A stretch of 64,000 bases of DNA. Source: Stomorhina lunata (Eukaryota; Arthropoda; Insecta; Diptera; Rhiniidae). Below are positions 22,736 through 32,871 of this stretch, in pieces. The stretch's first letter is position 1. Every line of letters starts with the position of its first letter. The stretch is taken from contig OW121740.1 of NCBI GenBank assembly GCA_933228675.1, forward strand, positions 79,838,899 through 79,902,898, written 5' to 3'. The notes beneath the pieces are model-generated. The model did no database searches, was not told the DNA's origin, and saw nothing but the letters and a program-made list of their open reading frames with translations. Both the position numbers and the translations under genes were made by a program.

Positions 22736-24180
22736 GACCCCATAAAAATTATACCGATCGAGAGGAGAATCGATTAAGCGATGCCCGTCTGTCTGTCTGT
22801 TGAAATCATGTTTCTAAAGCCCCTAAGGGATGGACCCACATAAATTATATATCAGATAATTTATGTGGGTGGAAACGCACATTAAATTTCATCAAAATCG
22901 GTCCATAAACATCCGAATATCGAAAAATACCGAAAATTTTAAAATCTTTGATTGAAAAACCCTTTTAAATAACAAGAGAAAAAAGATACTCCTGGTATGC
23001 GAATGATAATATATTATATATTGTTCCCTAAAGCACTCTGTAAAATCTTATCAATTGGTCCATAAACAACCGAGATATCGCCAAAACACTAAATTTGATG
23101 TATGTTGAAAAAATAAAATTCAGAAATAGGAAAAACCATCCTCCTGGAGCACGGACATACATAAATTGTATATCAGATTTTAGGAAAGCAAAGCACGTTA
23201 CTAAAATTTATCAGAGATATCGCATAAACACTAATTTTGATGTACAGCATATTGCCGAAAGTACGTGTCTAAGAAATTTTGTTTACATTCTGCAAATAGT
23301 GTTTCAGTGATATCTCAGGTGTTTATGGACCGATTAAGATGAAATTTGACAGCGGGATGATTTCCTAAAATCTGATATATAAACTCTACAAATCAGATTG
23401 TAAATGCCATTCAAATTGTACCGATCGACTCAGAATCGGTAGGAGAATCCGTCTTTCTGTCTACCTGTCTGTCCGTCCATCTGACTGTCTGTTGTAGTCA
23501 GGTTTTTGGAGCTCTTGTTTTGTCGTTATCTCAGATGTTTATTTTGATTAAATTTAATAGCGTTCTTCGCTGGGGATTACCTAAATTCTTATGCATTCGG
23601 TAATTTGTGGTAGATATAATTTAGTGTTTAAGAGATATTTCAGGTGTTTTGATCGACAATGATGAAATACCTTTCAGGTATTTGATGGGTATACCTTTCA
23701 GGAGCTCCACAAATATGATTTTAGCAGACAGACACACTGCATTTATCTTAATTTTGTGTCTGACTTTTGAACATTATGATAATATTTGAGAATGTATTAT
23801 ATATAAAATTATAGGTAATCTTCCTAGGAAGTACAAAAAACGCAGCTAAGTACATGATATGCGTTTAAAACCTATATATGCGTGTGTGTATCTCACATAT
23901 CAACGAAAATTTTAATTTCTTAATTGCAATTTATAACTTCGTCTAAGCCAATCTTTTAGTAGCTAATAAATGACAAATTATAATAGATACGATGATGACA
24001 TCCAGTATAGAGACGTTGAACAATATTGTTATTCAGCGCGATAGCGCCTAAAATAAACTTTTTAGAGGGACAGCATTTGACAAAAGTATTTCTGATCTCT
24101 TAAAAAGTTCGGTATTGAAAATGGGCGAACTCGGTTCACATTTTGTAAAATCTCCCATATAACCCCGACCGGGAATCACT
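22736..24180. repeat. Repeat R, long block
   Basis: AT-rich repeat with CTGTCTGT runs (22785-22800, 23455-23495), 'gagatatcgccaaaacact' and 'agcacggacatacataaattgtatatcag'. It resembles 51000-52140 and 13.9-14.8 kb. It ends at 'gaccgggaatcact', where the LINE begins. No gene seen. Confidence 0.65.
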
Positions 24181-24523
24181 ATAAAAACAGTGTAACTAGA
24201 ACTGATCGGACGTGTAACATTTCTTGTCCAGCTTTAAGTGCAATTATTATAGAAAGCTCACCTCGTTAATTCTTCAAGTAACTTCCAAAATACAGGAAAC
24301 GTCTTCTACAATCATATTGCCACATGTTTCAGTTAACACCTTAAAGTTTTCGGTAATATTTAAAATTGAATGTTTAAAAAAAAAAAAGAAAAAACAGAAA
24401 TAAATAAAAACTTATAAATCAAAAAAACACTCAAAAATACTAAACGAGACAACAGCACATATTAAATCAAATGAAAAAGTAAACAAAATAAAGTAAAATA
24501 AAAAAACATCACCAGCTGATACA
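24181..24523 (+). other. 5' untranslated region of the LINE, before the LTR element
   Basis: Begins 'ataaaaacagtgtaactag' right after R sequence and becomes A-rich. It is cut at TACA (24520-24523) and resumes at 32761, about 110 bp before ORF1. No gene seen. Confidence 0.6.
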
Positions 24524-24874
24524 AGTTAGCAGGTGTCAGCTAACTTTGCCTACATGCGCATCCGTTACTCGCATGCGCATCCGCTCTAAATAACTTTCAG
24601 CAACGTAAGCGTCTGCTTTAATAATTTAATATAATTCCAAAGAATAAGAACATTATGCAAATTATTATTATCAACATGAATGGTGCAACAATAGCGATGA
24701 CGACAGCATAAAATGCGGCGACAGCAATGATACTAACATTAAGGTATTGTTAAGAATTATTTTACTTAAGACTGGCAGTACGTAATTGTAACTCAAATAA
24801 AAAAGACTGGCATAGCCGGTAATAAAATTAATAAACAACCAAATAAAACAAATAAAGTATTTCATTTGTTAACT
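24524..24874 (+). repeat. 5' LTR of LTR element 1
   Basis: 351 bp with an AGTTA start and a TAACT end, as in other errantiviruses. By eye it is identical to 32410-32760. Confidence 0.95.
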
Positions 24875-24891
24875 GGCGCCCAACGTGGGGC
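24874..24891 (+). promoter_or_regulatory. Primer binding site, LTR element 1
   Basis: TGGCGCCCAACGTGGGG begins on the last base of the LTR. A TGGCGCC start is typical of a tRNA-Lys primer, as reported for gypsy. Confidence 0.85.
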
Positions 24892-24939
24892 CACAAAAAA
24901 TTGTTTAAAAAAGTGGCCGTACCGCGAACCTAAACAAAA

Positions 24940-25505
24940 ATAATTTTCGTACGAAAATAAAAGTAAATTATGAACAAAAACTCCTTGCATTGTGAGCCTA
25001 AAATAATTTTCGTATGAAAATAAAAGTAAATTATGAACAAAAACTCCTTGCATTGTAAACTTAAAGAATTTTCGTATGAAAATAGGAATAAACTGTGAAC
25101 TCAAAAATTTTGTGCTGTTAACTAAAAAGAATTTTCATATGAAAATAAATTGTGAACTTGAAAAAAACCTTGTATTGTGAACTTATAAGAATTTCCGTAT
25201 GGGAATAAAATAAATTCTGAACGAAAGATTGTAAACTTAAAGAATTTTCGTATGAAAATAGGAATAAACTGTGAACTCAAAAATTTTGTGCTGTTAACTA
25301 AAAAGAATTTTCATATGAAAATAAATTGTGAACTTGAAAAAAACCTTGTATTGTGAACTTATAAGAATTTCCGTATGGGAATAAAATAAATTCTGAACGA
25401 AGGATTGTTAACTTAAAGAATTTTCGTATGAAAATATAAATAAACTGACTCAACAATTCTTGTGCTGTTAACTAAAAAGCATTTTCGTATGGAAATAATA
25501 TTTCA
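24940..25505 (+). repeat. Ten ~60 bp repeats in the leader, built on a palindromic core
   Basis: The core TTTTCGTATGAAAA (variants with CATATG or ACG) occurs about every 52-64 bp, near 24943, 25006, 25064, 25128, 25187, 25240, 25303, 25363, 25415 and 25476. A block of three units (~176 bp) is itself duplicated almost exactly (25064-25239 and 25240-25414). The layout recalls the protein-binding array in the gypsy 5' leader (the Su(Hw) insulator), but the core motif differs. Confidence 0.85.
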
Positions 25506-25623
25506 AATAAAGAACTTTAATTAAAAGAATAACCACTAAACAAAATATTGTCTAATAATATCTTATCTGTCTGCCAAATCAACAACTCGAGGGAGCTGAA
25601 GCAACTACTAGTACAACTGAATA

Positions 25624-26406
25624 CAGTATTTTTCGTTTAGCTGCACATTCAAGTTTGCACGAAAATTTGTGCACTTACGCAAAATGTGCTGTTACGCACA
25701 ATTCGCTTAGCTGCATTATTTATGCTATAAAATGAATTCACTTACCTGCATAAATGTGCTCTTAAGTAAAAGTTCATTTTTATTGTAATAATAGAATAAT
25801 TTAATTATTAATTTCAACAAAAACAAAACAATTCATTTAAAAACAAAAGAGATCATACATAAGTAAATTCACGTAGTAAGTTATACATACATATATGTAC
25901 ATAAACAATTTATGAACTACATATACTATACATAAAGAAGTACATAAACTATATCGGATTTGTTTTTGAAAAATATCATTAGAGTTAACTTTTTTGCCTT
26001 AACCCACGTCTAGACGAGCAATATCTATTGCCGCAAGACATATATAGTACATATAGTACAAGACAAATATAGTACGTGTGTCTCGCTCACGCTCATGTAA
26101 AAGGCCTACATTGCGGCAATGTTATTGCCGTCGTGAAGACGGGGGTTTATTTTTCCTCAAAAAAGCGATTTTCAACAAAAATTTTGTTTTGTTTTTATGA
26201 GGCACTTAAAAGTAATATTTTATACTAAAAATAAACATTATTGAACATAAATCGAATGCTGTTATTCAAAATATGCACTTAAGCAAAATGCACGTACACG
26301 ATTTTTTTTTTCATACAAATATTAACCATCATACATAATACTTTGTATTTTGTGCAGATAGGCAAAAAATGCAGTTAAGCGAAATGGAGGTAAACGAAAA
26401 ATACTG
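25624..26406. mobile_element. pogo-like MITE inside the retroviral leader
   Basis: The ends CAGTATTTTTCGTTTA are inverted copies, flanked by TA (25622-25623, 26407-26408). The bases after the left end (GCTGCA) and internal copies such as 'attcgcttagctgcatt' resemble the known pogo terminus. There is no transposase frame. A further MITE (26002-26146) lies inside it. Confidence 0.85.
26002..26146. mobile_element. 145 bp MITE nested in the pogo-like MITE
   Basis: Imperfect ~36 bp inverted ends: ACCCACGTCTAGACGAGCAA, and read inward from the right ACCCCCGTCTTCACGACGGC. Both continue into an ATTGCCGCAA block. TTA on both sides (25999-26001, 26147-26149) suggests a Harbinger-type 3-bp duplication. 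Confidence 0.65.
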
Positions 26407-26591
26407 TACAACAATGGCAGAGATCCTGCTACTATTTGTGTAAGCTAGTTTTAAGTTAATTTCAGTTTAAATATTAAGCTACTTTTTTCCTAATAAAACC
26501 AATATTTTTTACTTACTTAAATTCAAAAATTAAAGAGTAATCGAGAGTAAATCATTTAATTGAATAATTGCGTAAAATACAATTCCTAAAA

Positions 26592-29500
26592 ATGGAACCT
26601 CAAGTCCTGCAAGCGTTGTTGGACGCCGCTGTTAGGGCGGCAACAGAACAAACGAAACGGGACTTCCAACATAAAATCGACGACTTAACTAACAGACTAA
26701 CGCTGATGGAAAACCCATCACATGTAGAGGACTTTCAGGAGGTGAGAATAGAAGCCGGTAGAACTTGCGATGAGTCTTTGGACCTCGTGAAGTCACTGCC
26801 CGAATTCTCTGGGGACCAGGCACGGTATGTGTCCTGGAGGCAAGCCGCTCATACGGCTTACAAAATTTTTGAAAACCACGCTGGTAGTTCAAAACACTAT
26901 CAAGCAGTGGCAATAATTAGGAACAAAATTGTGGGGTCAGCGGACACAATCCTTTCATCATTTAACACTTGTCTTAATTTCCAGGCGATAATTGCCAGAC
27001 TCGATTTCACATACGCGGACAAACGTCCCGTCTATTTAATCGAGCAAGAAATGTCAACAATGCGACAAGGACAATTGTCGATTATCGAGTTTTACGATGA
27101 AGTGGAAAAGAAGCTCACATTATTAATAAACAAGACTATAATGACGCACAGCGGACAGAATGAACTCATTGATTCCCTTAATGGTAAATATAGACAGGAC
27201 GCACTACGAGTGTTCATTTCAGGACTAAACAAACCACTTTGCGATATTTTATTTTCGTCCAGGCCAGGCGATATGCCTACGGCACTAGCACTCGCCCAGG
27301 AGTTAGAAGCTAATCAAGCTAGGTCATTGTTCGCGAACTCCTTTAATAATCGCCAGGCACTTACGGCAATGAGACCAACCAATAGTTTACCACAGTTTCA
27401 TAGATCTACTGTAAATCCACGATGGCAACGACCCGTACCAATGGAGGTAGATTTATCCATGTCACGCCTTAGACAAAACAGAACACCACAAGAAAGAACG
27501 AATGTTATCCCAAACCAAAGACAAACCTTTAATCCAAATCAGGGACCGCAAAGAATAGATCCTAATAACCCGCAAGGTAATTCGAATGTAGGAAGGAATC
27601 AGTTTACTGACTATAGAGAAAGACCTCAGAAAAGAAACTATGAAAGTGACAAGCAACCTGTAGCCAAGTTTCAACGCGTTAACTATTTAATGAACCAAGG
27701 GCAACCAGATGGCGCATACGGCGGACAATGCTACGATGATTACACACAAGACGAATATTATAGAGGCTACGACAATGACAACTACGATAGTAGCTTCAAT
27801 GATTGTCACAATGATAATCTAGAAGAGGACTGCGTGAACGACACTGGATATAGGGACGAAATTAATTTTTTAGAGCACTCCTGCCTACCTTATGTCAGAA
27901 GGAAAATTGCGGGAAAGGAATTAAAATTCTTAATGGACACAGGTGCCTCGAAGAATTATATTAAAAATTTGGATTTTTTAAAAGACATAAGAAATGTAGG
28001 AACACCCTTCACAATAAGATCAATACATGGCACTGAAAGAATTTTCCAAAAATGCACTGTAAATTTTTTTAATGTTAACGTAGAATTTTTTATTTTACCA
28101 ACACTTCAAACTTTTGACGGAATTATAGGTTTTGACCTTCTCAAACACGTGGATGCCCTCCTTGATATTAAAAACGGTATCATAAATTATAGGGACGGAA
28201 AAGAAGTCTTATCATACTTGTATTCCCAAGAAGTTAATAACTTAATCTTGCAGAATTCCGGAAATGAATTATTATCGCAACTTATTAGGGACAAATCAGC
28301 GGCATTTGCTGACCCGAATGAGGCATTGCCATACAACACTAACGTAATAGCGACAATAAGGACAACGGATAACGAACCGGTTTACTCAAAGTCGTACCCC
28401 TATCCAATAGCTGCTGCTGCCTTCGTCAATAAGGAAATAGAAAACCTTTTAGCTAACGGAATAATTCGGCCATCACGCTCACCGTTTAACAACCCTATAT
28501 GGATAGTTGACAAGAAAGGACTCGATACAGAAGGAAATCGTCAAATGCGATTAGTTATTGACTTTAGGAAGCTAAACGACAAGACTATATGCGATAAATA
28601 CCCCATCCCAGACACCTCTGTGATTTTATCTAATTTAGGGAAGTCCAATTATTTCACAACGCTGGATCTTAAATCCGGGTTTCACCAGATTAAATTGGCT
28701 GAAAAGGATCGTGAGAAAACTGCCTTTTCTGTCAATAATGGTAAATACGAATTTTGTCGTTTACCATTCGGGCTGAAAAACGCCCCAGGAATTTTTCAGC
28801 GGGCTATAGATGATATCTTAAGAGACCAAATAGGAAAATGCTGCCATGTTTATATTGACGATGTAATCATCTTTTCCAAGACTAAGGAAGAACACTTGAA
28901 AGATATTGACACAATTTTATCAAAACTATTTGAGGCAGGAATGCGCGTCTCAGCGGAAAAATCTAAATTTTTTAGATTAGAAGTGGAATTTTTGGGTTTT
29001 ATCGTGTCAGGTGACGGAATTAAAACCTGTCCTGAAAAAATAAAAGATATCATTAATTACGAGGTGCCAAAAACCCTTAGAGGTCTGAGGTCATTTCTGG
29101 GTCTAGCGGGATACTACAGACGCTTTGTAAAAGATTACGCGAAGATTGTTAAACCTCTAACGAAATTTCTGAGGGGGGACAACGGACATATAGGATCAAA
29201 CCGCTCAAAAAATATAAAGGTAGAATTAGATGATGAAGCATACTTAGCATTCGAAAAAGTTAAGAAAATTCTTGCTTCCGAGGATGTTCTCCTTCTTTAC
29301 CCAGATTATGAAAAACCGTTCGATTTAACAACGGACGCTTCTTCACACGCAATTGGTGCAGTACTATCGCAGAATGGACGACCAATTACGATGATATCAA
29401 GAACACTGTCCAAAGCTGAAGAAAATTACGCCACGAATGAGCGGGAGTTACTAGCCATAGTATGGTCATTGCAAAAACTACGTAGTTATTTGTATGGAAC

Positions 29501-30944
29501 TAATCGTCTAAATATTTTTACAGACCACCAGCCACTAACCTTCGCTATATCTGATAAGAACCCAAACGCGAAAATCAAGAGGTGGAGAGCGTTTGTGGAA
29601 GAATTTTCACCTAAATTTTTCTACAAACCAGGAAAAGAGAACTATGTTGCGGATGCCTTAACTAGACAACATTTGAATATGTTGGAGGAATCTGCCGACT
29701 CAGACGATGTTACTGCGCATAGTGAAAATTCGCTAACAATAGCCATACCCCCCGTACAAAATCCACTTAATTGTTTTAAAAACCAAATAATACTCTGTAA
29801 AGGTAGTAAAACCGAAAAGGAAAGTAAGATACTTTTTAAATCCAGAATTAGGCACACAGTCACGTATGTGAACTTTAATGACCTTTTGGAGGTACTTAAG
29901 CAGGTAGTCAACCCCAATATCGTTAATGCGTTGTACTGCGAGTTACCAATTCTAGCAGAAGTCCAAGACAAGTTGCTAACGGCATTCCCCTCGGTTAAAT
30001 TCCGCTTTACGAATAAAATTGTAATAGATGTCTTTAATCGAGACGATCAAACAGAAATCGCAGTAGCCGAACACAATAGAGCCCATCGTAATGCTCGAGA
30101 AAATGAGCAACAAATTCTAAAGGACTACTTCTTTCCTGAACTAAGACAAAAACTGAAGGAAATAATATCCACGTGCAAGATTTGCCGCGAAGCAAAATAC
30201 CAAAGGCACCCTAACAAAGTTGAGATAGGCCAAACACCCATCCCCTCTCATCCAGGAGAGATATTACACATTGATATCTACTCCACGGATAAAAAGCATT
30301 TTCTTACCCTAGTTGACAAATTTTCGAAATTTGCATGTGTAAGCCCTATTCAGTCAAGGGCAATCGTTGACATAAGGCAACCGCTCATAAGCATGGTTAG
30401 TTTTTTCAAAAATACCAAAACCATCGTTTGTGATAACGAACGCTCACTTAACTCCGAAACTATAAAAGCAATCTTAAAAAATGCCTTTAACATTTCAATC
30501 TGCACCACACCCCCGTTTCATAGTATTAGCAATGGACAAGTTGAGAGATTCCATAGCACCTTGACAGAAATAGCTAGATGTACAAAAATAGAGGAACATA
30601 TCTCCGATACATCTGAACTTATATCACTGGCAGTTGCAAAATACAATAGGACAATCCATTCGATTACGGGTCATAGACCTATAGATATTATTCATTCACC
30701 TCCTCAAACTCTAATGGAAGAAATTAAACAAAAGCTTGTTAAAACTCAAGAAAGAAACCTTGAATACCACAATAAGAATCGCCACAAACGAAGCTTTGAG
30801 CCTGGTGACAAAGTCCATGTCAAAACAAATAAAAGGATAGGGAATAAATTTACTAAGCTTTTTATTGAAAAAAATGTTCAAGCAGATCTGGGAACTAAAG
30901 TTCTAATTGACGGGAGGGCAGTACATAAAGACAATCTTAAATAA
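26592..30944 (+). CDS. gag-pol: Gag-Pol polyprotein of LTR element 1, single open frame
   Basis: The protein supplies the particle and the enzymes for reverse transcription and integration. The ATG at 26592 is preferred to an upstream TTG because it begins MEPQVLQALL and gives 1450 residues. Gag occupies ~1-425, with an errantivirus-like capsid and no CCHC knuckle. Protease has DTGAS at 449. RT has FRLVIDFRKL-type motifs and YIDD at 754-757. RNase H has TTDASSHAIGAV. Integrase has an HHCC region, then Asp1228, Asp1281 and Glu1318 in VERFHST. No stop or frameshift is seen. Most relatives place pol in the -1 frame; here gag and pol are fused in one frame. Confidence 0.95.
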   Translation: MEPQVLQALLDAAVRAATEQTKRDFQHKIDDLTNRLTLMENPSHVEDFQEVRIEAGRTCDESLDLVKSLPEFSGDQARYVSWRQAAHTAYKIFENHAGSSKHYQAVAIIRNKIVGSADTILSSFNTCLNFQAIIARLDFTYADKRPVYLIEQEMSTMRQGQLSIIEFYDEVEKKLTLLINKTIMTHSGQNELIDSLNGKYRQDALRVFISGLNKPLCDILFSSRPGDMPTALALAQELEANQARSLFANSFNNRQALTAMRPTNSLPQFHRSTVNPRWQRPVPMEVDLSMSRLRQNRTPQERTNVIPNQRQTFNPNQGPQRIDPNNPQGNSNVGRNQFTDYRERPQKRNYESDKQPVAKFQRVNYLMNQGQPDGAYGGQCYDDYTQDEYYRGYDNDNYDSSFNDCHNDNLEEDCVNDTGYRDEINFLEHSCLPYVRRKIAGKELKFLMDTGASKNYIKNLDFLKDIRNVGTPFTIRSIHGTERIFQKCTVNFFNVNVEFFILPTLQTFDGIIGFDLLKHVDALLDIKNGIINYRDGKEVLSYLYSQEVNNLILQNSGNELLSQLIRDKSAAFADPNEALPYNTNVIATIRTTDNEPVYSKSYPYPIAAAAFVNKEIENLLANGIIRPSRSPFNNPIWIVDKKGLDTEGNRQMRLVIDFRKLNDKTICDKYPIPDTSVILSNLGKSNYFTTLDLKSGFHQIKLAEKDREKTAFSVNNGKYEFCRLPFGLKNAPGIFQRAIDDILRDQIGKCCHVYIDDVIIFSKTKEEHLKDIDTILSKLFEAGMRVSAEKSKFFRLEVEFLGFIVSGDGIKTCPEKIKDIINYEVPKTLRGLRSFLGLAGYYRRFVKDYAKIVKPLTKFLRGDNGHIGSNRSKNIKVELDDEAYLAFEKVKKILASEDVLLLYPDYEKPFDLTTDASSHAIGAVLSQNGRPITMISRTLSKAEENYATNERELLAIVWSLQKLRSYLYGTNRLNIFTDHQPLTFAISDKNPNAKIKRWRAFVEEFSPKFFYKPGKENYVADALTRQHLNMLEESADSDDVTAHSENSLTIAIPPVQNPLNCFKNQIILCKGSKTEKESKILFKSRIRHTVTYVNFNDLLEVLKQVVNPNIVNALYCELPILAEVQDKLLTAFPSVKFRFTNKIVIDVFNRDDQTEIAVAEHNRAHRNARENEQQILKDYFFPELRQKLKEIISTCKICREAKYQRHPNKVEIGQTPIPSHPGEILHIDIYSTDKKHFLTLVDKFSKFACVSPIQSRAIVDIRQPLISMVSFFKNTKTIVCDNERSLNSETIKAILKNAFNISICTTPPFHSISNGQVERFHSTLTEIARCTKIEEHISDTSELISLAVAKYNRTIHSITGHRPIDIIHSPPQTLMEEIKQKLVKTQERNLEYHNKNRHKRSFEPGDKVHVKTNKRIGNKFTKLFIEKNVQADLGTKVLIDGRAVHKDNLK
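27866..27872 (+). promoter_or_regulatory. Retained T TTT TTA slip heptamer at the gag-pol border
   Basis: The heptamer lies at the position where LTR element 2 uses it for -1 frameshifting. Here the zero frame continues into pol. A -1 slip would instead meet a stop at 27962-27964. Confidence 0.7.
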
Positions 30945-30970
30945 TTTTTTTTCTTCCCTTGTTTTTACAG

Positions 30971-32411
30971 ACTTCTTATCATATCAACCGCCCCATGCAT
31001 ACGAGCAAAAATACTTAACTACACCAACTCTTATTATATCCCGGTAACCGATGGAATGGTAGCCACTTATGATCGCTATGGATTTCTATTGCACATAACT
31101 AACCTGACCGACTATGAAAATGTAGCGCATGACACTGAAAACATACTTGACCATTTTCCGCAATCTCACATGAGGAAACTGCTTAAAGCCGACATTGACC
31201 AGATCTTTACTTTACTAAACGCGATAAGGATTCACCACCGACACTCAAGAAGTATTAATATTTTAGGAACAGCATTAAAATATATCGCTGGTACTCCGGA
31301 TTTTGAGGACTTTAATCAAGTTCTCAATAAACAGGAGAACTTAATAGAAAGCAATGACCAACAGGTACGAATTAATACTGAATTGCAGATCAAAATTAAC
31401 CAACTAACGGAAACAGTTAACAAACTACTAAGCGCATCCAAACAAACGCAAATCGACACAGGACATTTGTTTGACCTTGCAATCGCTAGAAACAAGGCCG
31501 TAGTAACCAGTATTGAAAACACCATCTACTCGATTACTCTTGCAAAGTTAAATGTTATTAACCCAATAATGCTAGATAGTAACGAAATCAAAAATGTATT
31601 AATTAATGAAAATTTTTCCAATGTTAGTATAAGCGATATTCTTAGTAATTCAAAACTAAAAGTTTTTCAAGACAACAATAATATTTACTTTGTTATCAAA
31701 TACCCAAAAATTTCTAAAGTTTGTAATAAAATAAAAATACTGCCAGTCATACACGAAAACAAAATACTTGATTTAGAGACTAACACCGTTGCTGAATGCC
31801 ATAAAGCACATCAACCTCTTTATAACTGTAAGGACGCGACGTCGATAACATTTTGCCAACCTCTGAAAAATAGTTCATGTATGCAGCAATTATTGGACAA
31901 TCATTTAGCTACATGCAAAACAACCTCATCATATCACATCTCTTCAATTGAAGAAGTTAGCGACGGTCTCGTTGTCATAAATAATCAACCAATAGAAGTA
32001 CGCGAAGGGAACAACTCAACAGTTGTAATAAATGGCACATTTTTGGTTGTTTTCGAAAGCGAAGTTACTTTAAATGGAACAACATTTACCAATTGGAGGA
32101 ACGTTAGTCGCTCACATCCCGAAGCAACACCTGCCCAGTTTGTTAACATAACGGAACATCTTACACTACTATCACTCCCGTACCTACATAAAGTCAACAT
32201 AAAAAATATTGGCCACATCGCTAGTTTGAAAGAATTAATTCATTTGCGATCTAGGCAATGGCTAACAGCGTATATTTTGGTTACTGCACTTTTTGTTGCA
32301 ATTCTTGTGGCTAAAATTGTGACTGCTCAACGGAAGAAAAACAACAATATCATAATCCTCGATAGAGTTCTAAGGGAAGCCGGGGACGTCTCCACTCCAA
32401 GGGGGGAGTAG
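30971..32411 (+). CDS. env: Env-like glycoprotein of LTR element 1
   Basis: Errantivirus Env is a membrane fusion glycoprotein related to baculovirus F proteins. The frame is open from just after a splice acceptor (polypyrimidine tract and ACAG at 30967-30970), so the first residues probably come from a spliced leader exon; the first internal ATG is at 31056. A hydrophobic stretch ending near APCIRA could be the end of a signal peptide. A basic site RHSRS, followed by INILG, marks the probable protease cut and fusion region. Heptad-like helices follow, and a membrane anchor WLTAYILVTALFVAILVAKI lies near the C-terminus with a short basic tail. The stop overlaps the 3' LTR start. No breaks are visible. 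Confidence 0.9.
32398..32409 (+). promoter_or_regulatory. Polypurine tract, LTR element 1
   Basis: AAGGGGGGAGT lies directly before the 3' LTR and overlaps the last codons of env. Confidence 0.85.
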
Positions 32412-32760
32412 TTAGCAGGTGTCAGCTAACTTTGCCTACATGCGCATCCGTTACTCGCATGCGCATCCGCTCTAAATAACTTTCAGCAACGTAAGCGTCT
32501 GCTTTAATAATTTAATATAATTCCAAAGAATAAGAACATTATGCAAATTATTATTATCAACATGAATGGTGCAACAATAGCGATGACGACAGCATAAAAT
32601 GCGGCGACAGCAATGATACTAACATTAAGGTATTGTTAAGAATTATTTTACTTAAGACTGGCAGTACGTAATTGTAACTCAAATAAAAAAGACTGGCATA
32701 GCCGGTAATAAAATTAATAAACAACCAAATAAAACAAATAAAGTATTTCATTTGTTAACT
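32410..32760 (+). repeat. 3' LTR of LTR element 1
   Basis: 351 bp, identical by eye to 24524-24874, followed by the TACA duplication. Confidence 0.95.
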
Positions 32761-32871
32761 TACACTCTAACAAATACTGGTGAAAAAAGTGTTACCGTTA
32801 AATTTAAATATTACACCGAAAGAAATTTCAGCTGTAATTCAATTATATCGCAAAGATCAGACAATCAATCA

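Larger units (their letters stand above)
24524..32760 (+). mobile_element. Env-bearing Ty3/Gypsy LTR element 1 (errantivirus type), intact-looking
   Basis: Two 351 bp LTRs (AGTTAGC...GTTAACT) appear identical base for base, with a TACA duplication (24520-24523, 32761-32764). Inside are a primer site TGGCGCCCAAC, a long leader with a repeat array and nested MITEs, one continuous gag-pol frame, an env frame and a polypurine tract. Identical LTRs and open frames indicate a recent insertion. It sits in the 5' region of a LINE. Confidence 0.95.

Noticed and set aside
24671..24865. 64-codon minus-strand frame, identical at 32557-32751
   Set aside because: It is LTR sequence; identity reflects the two identical LTRs, not gene conservation.
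24940..25505. Evenly spaced repeats considered as a CRISPR-like array
   Set aside because: The spacers are themselves related and the array lies in a retroviral leader of a eukaryotic element.
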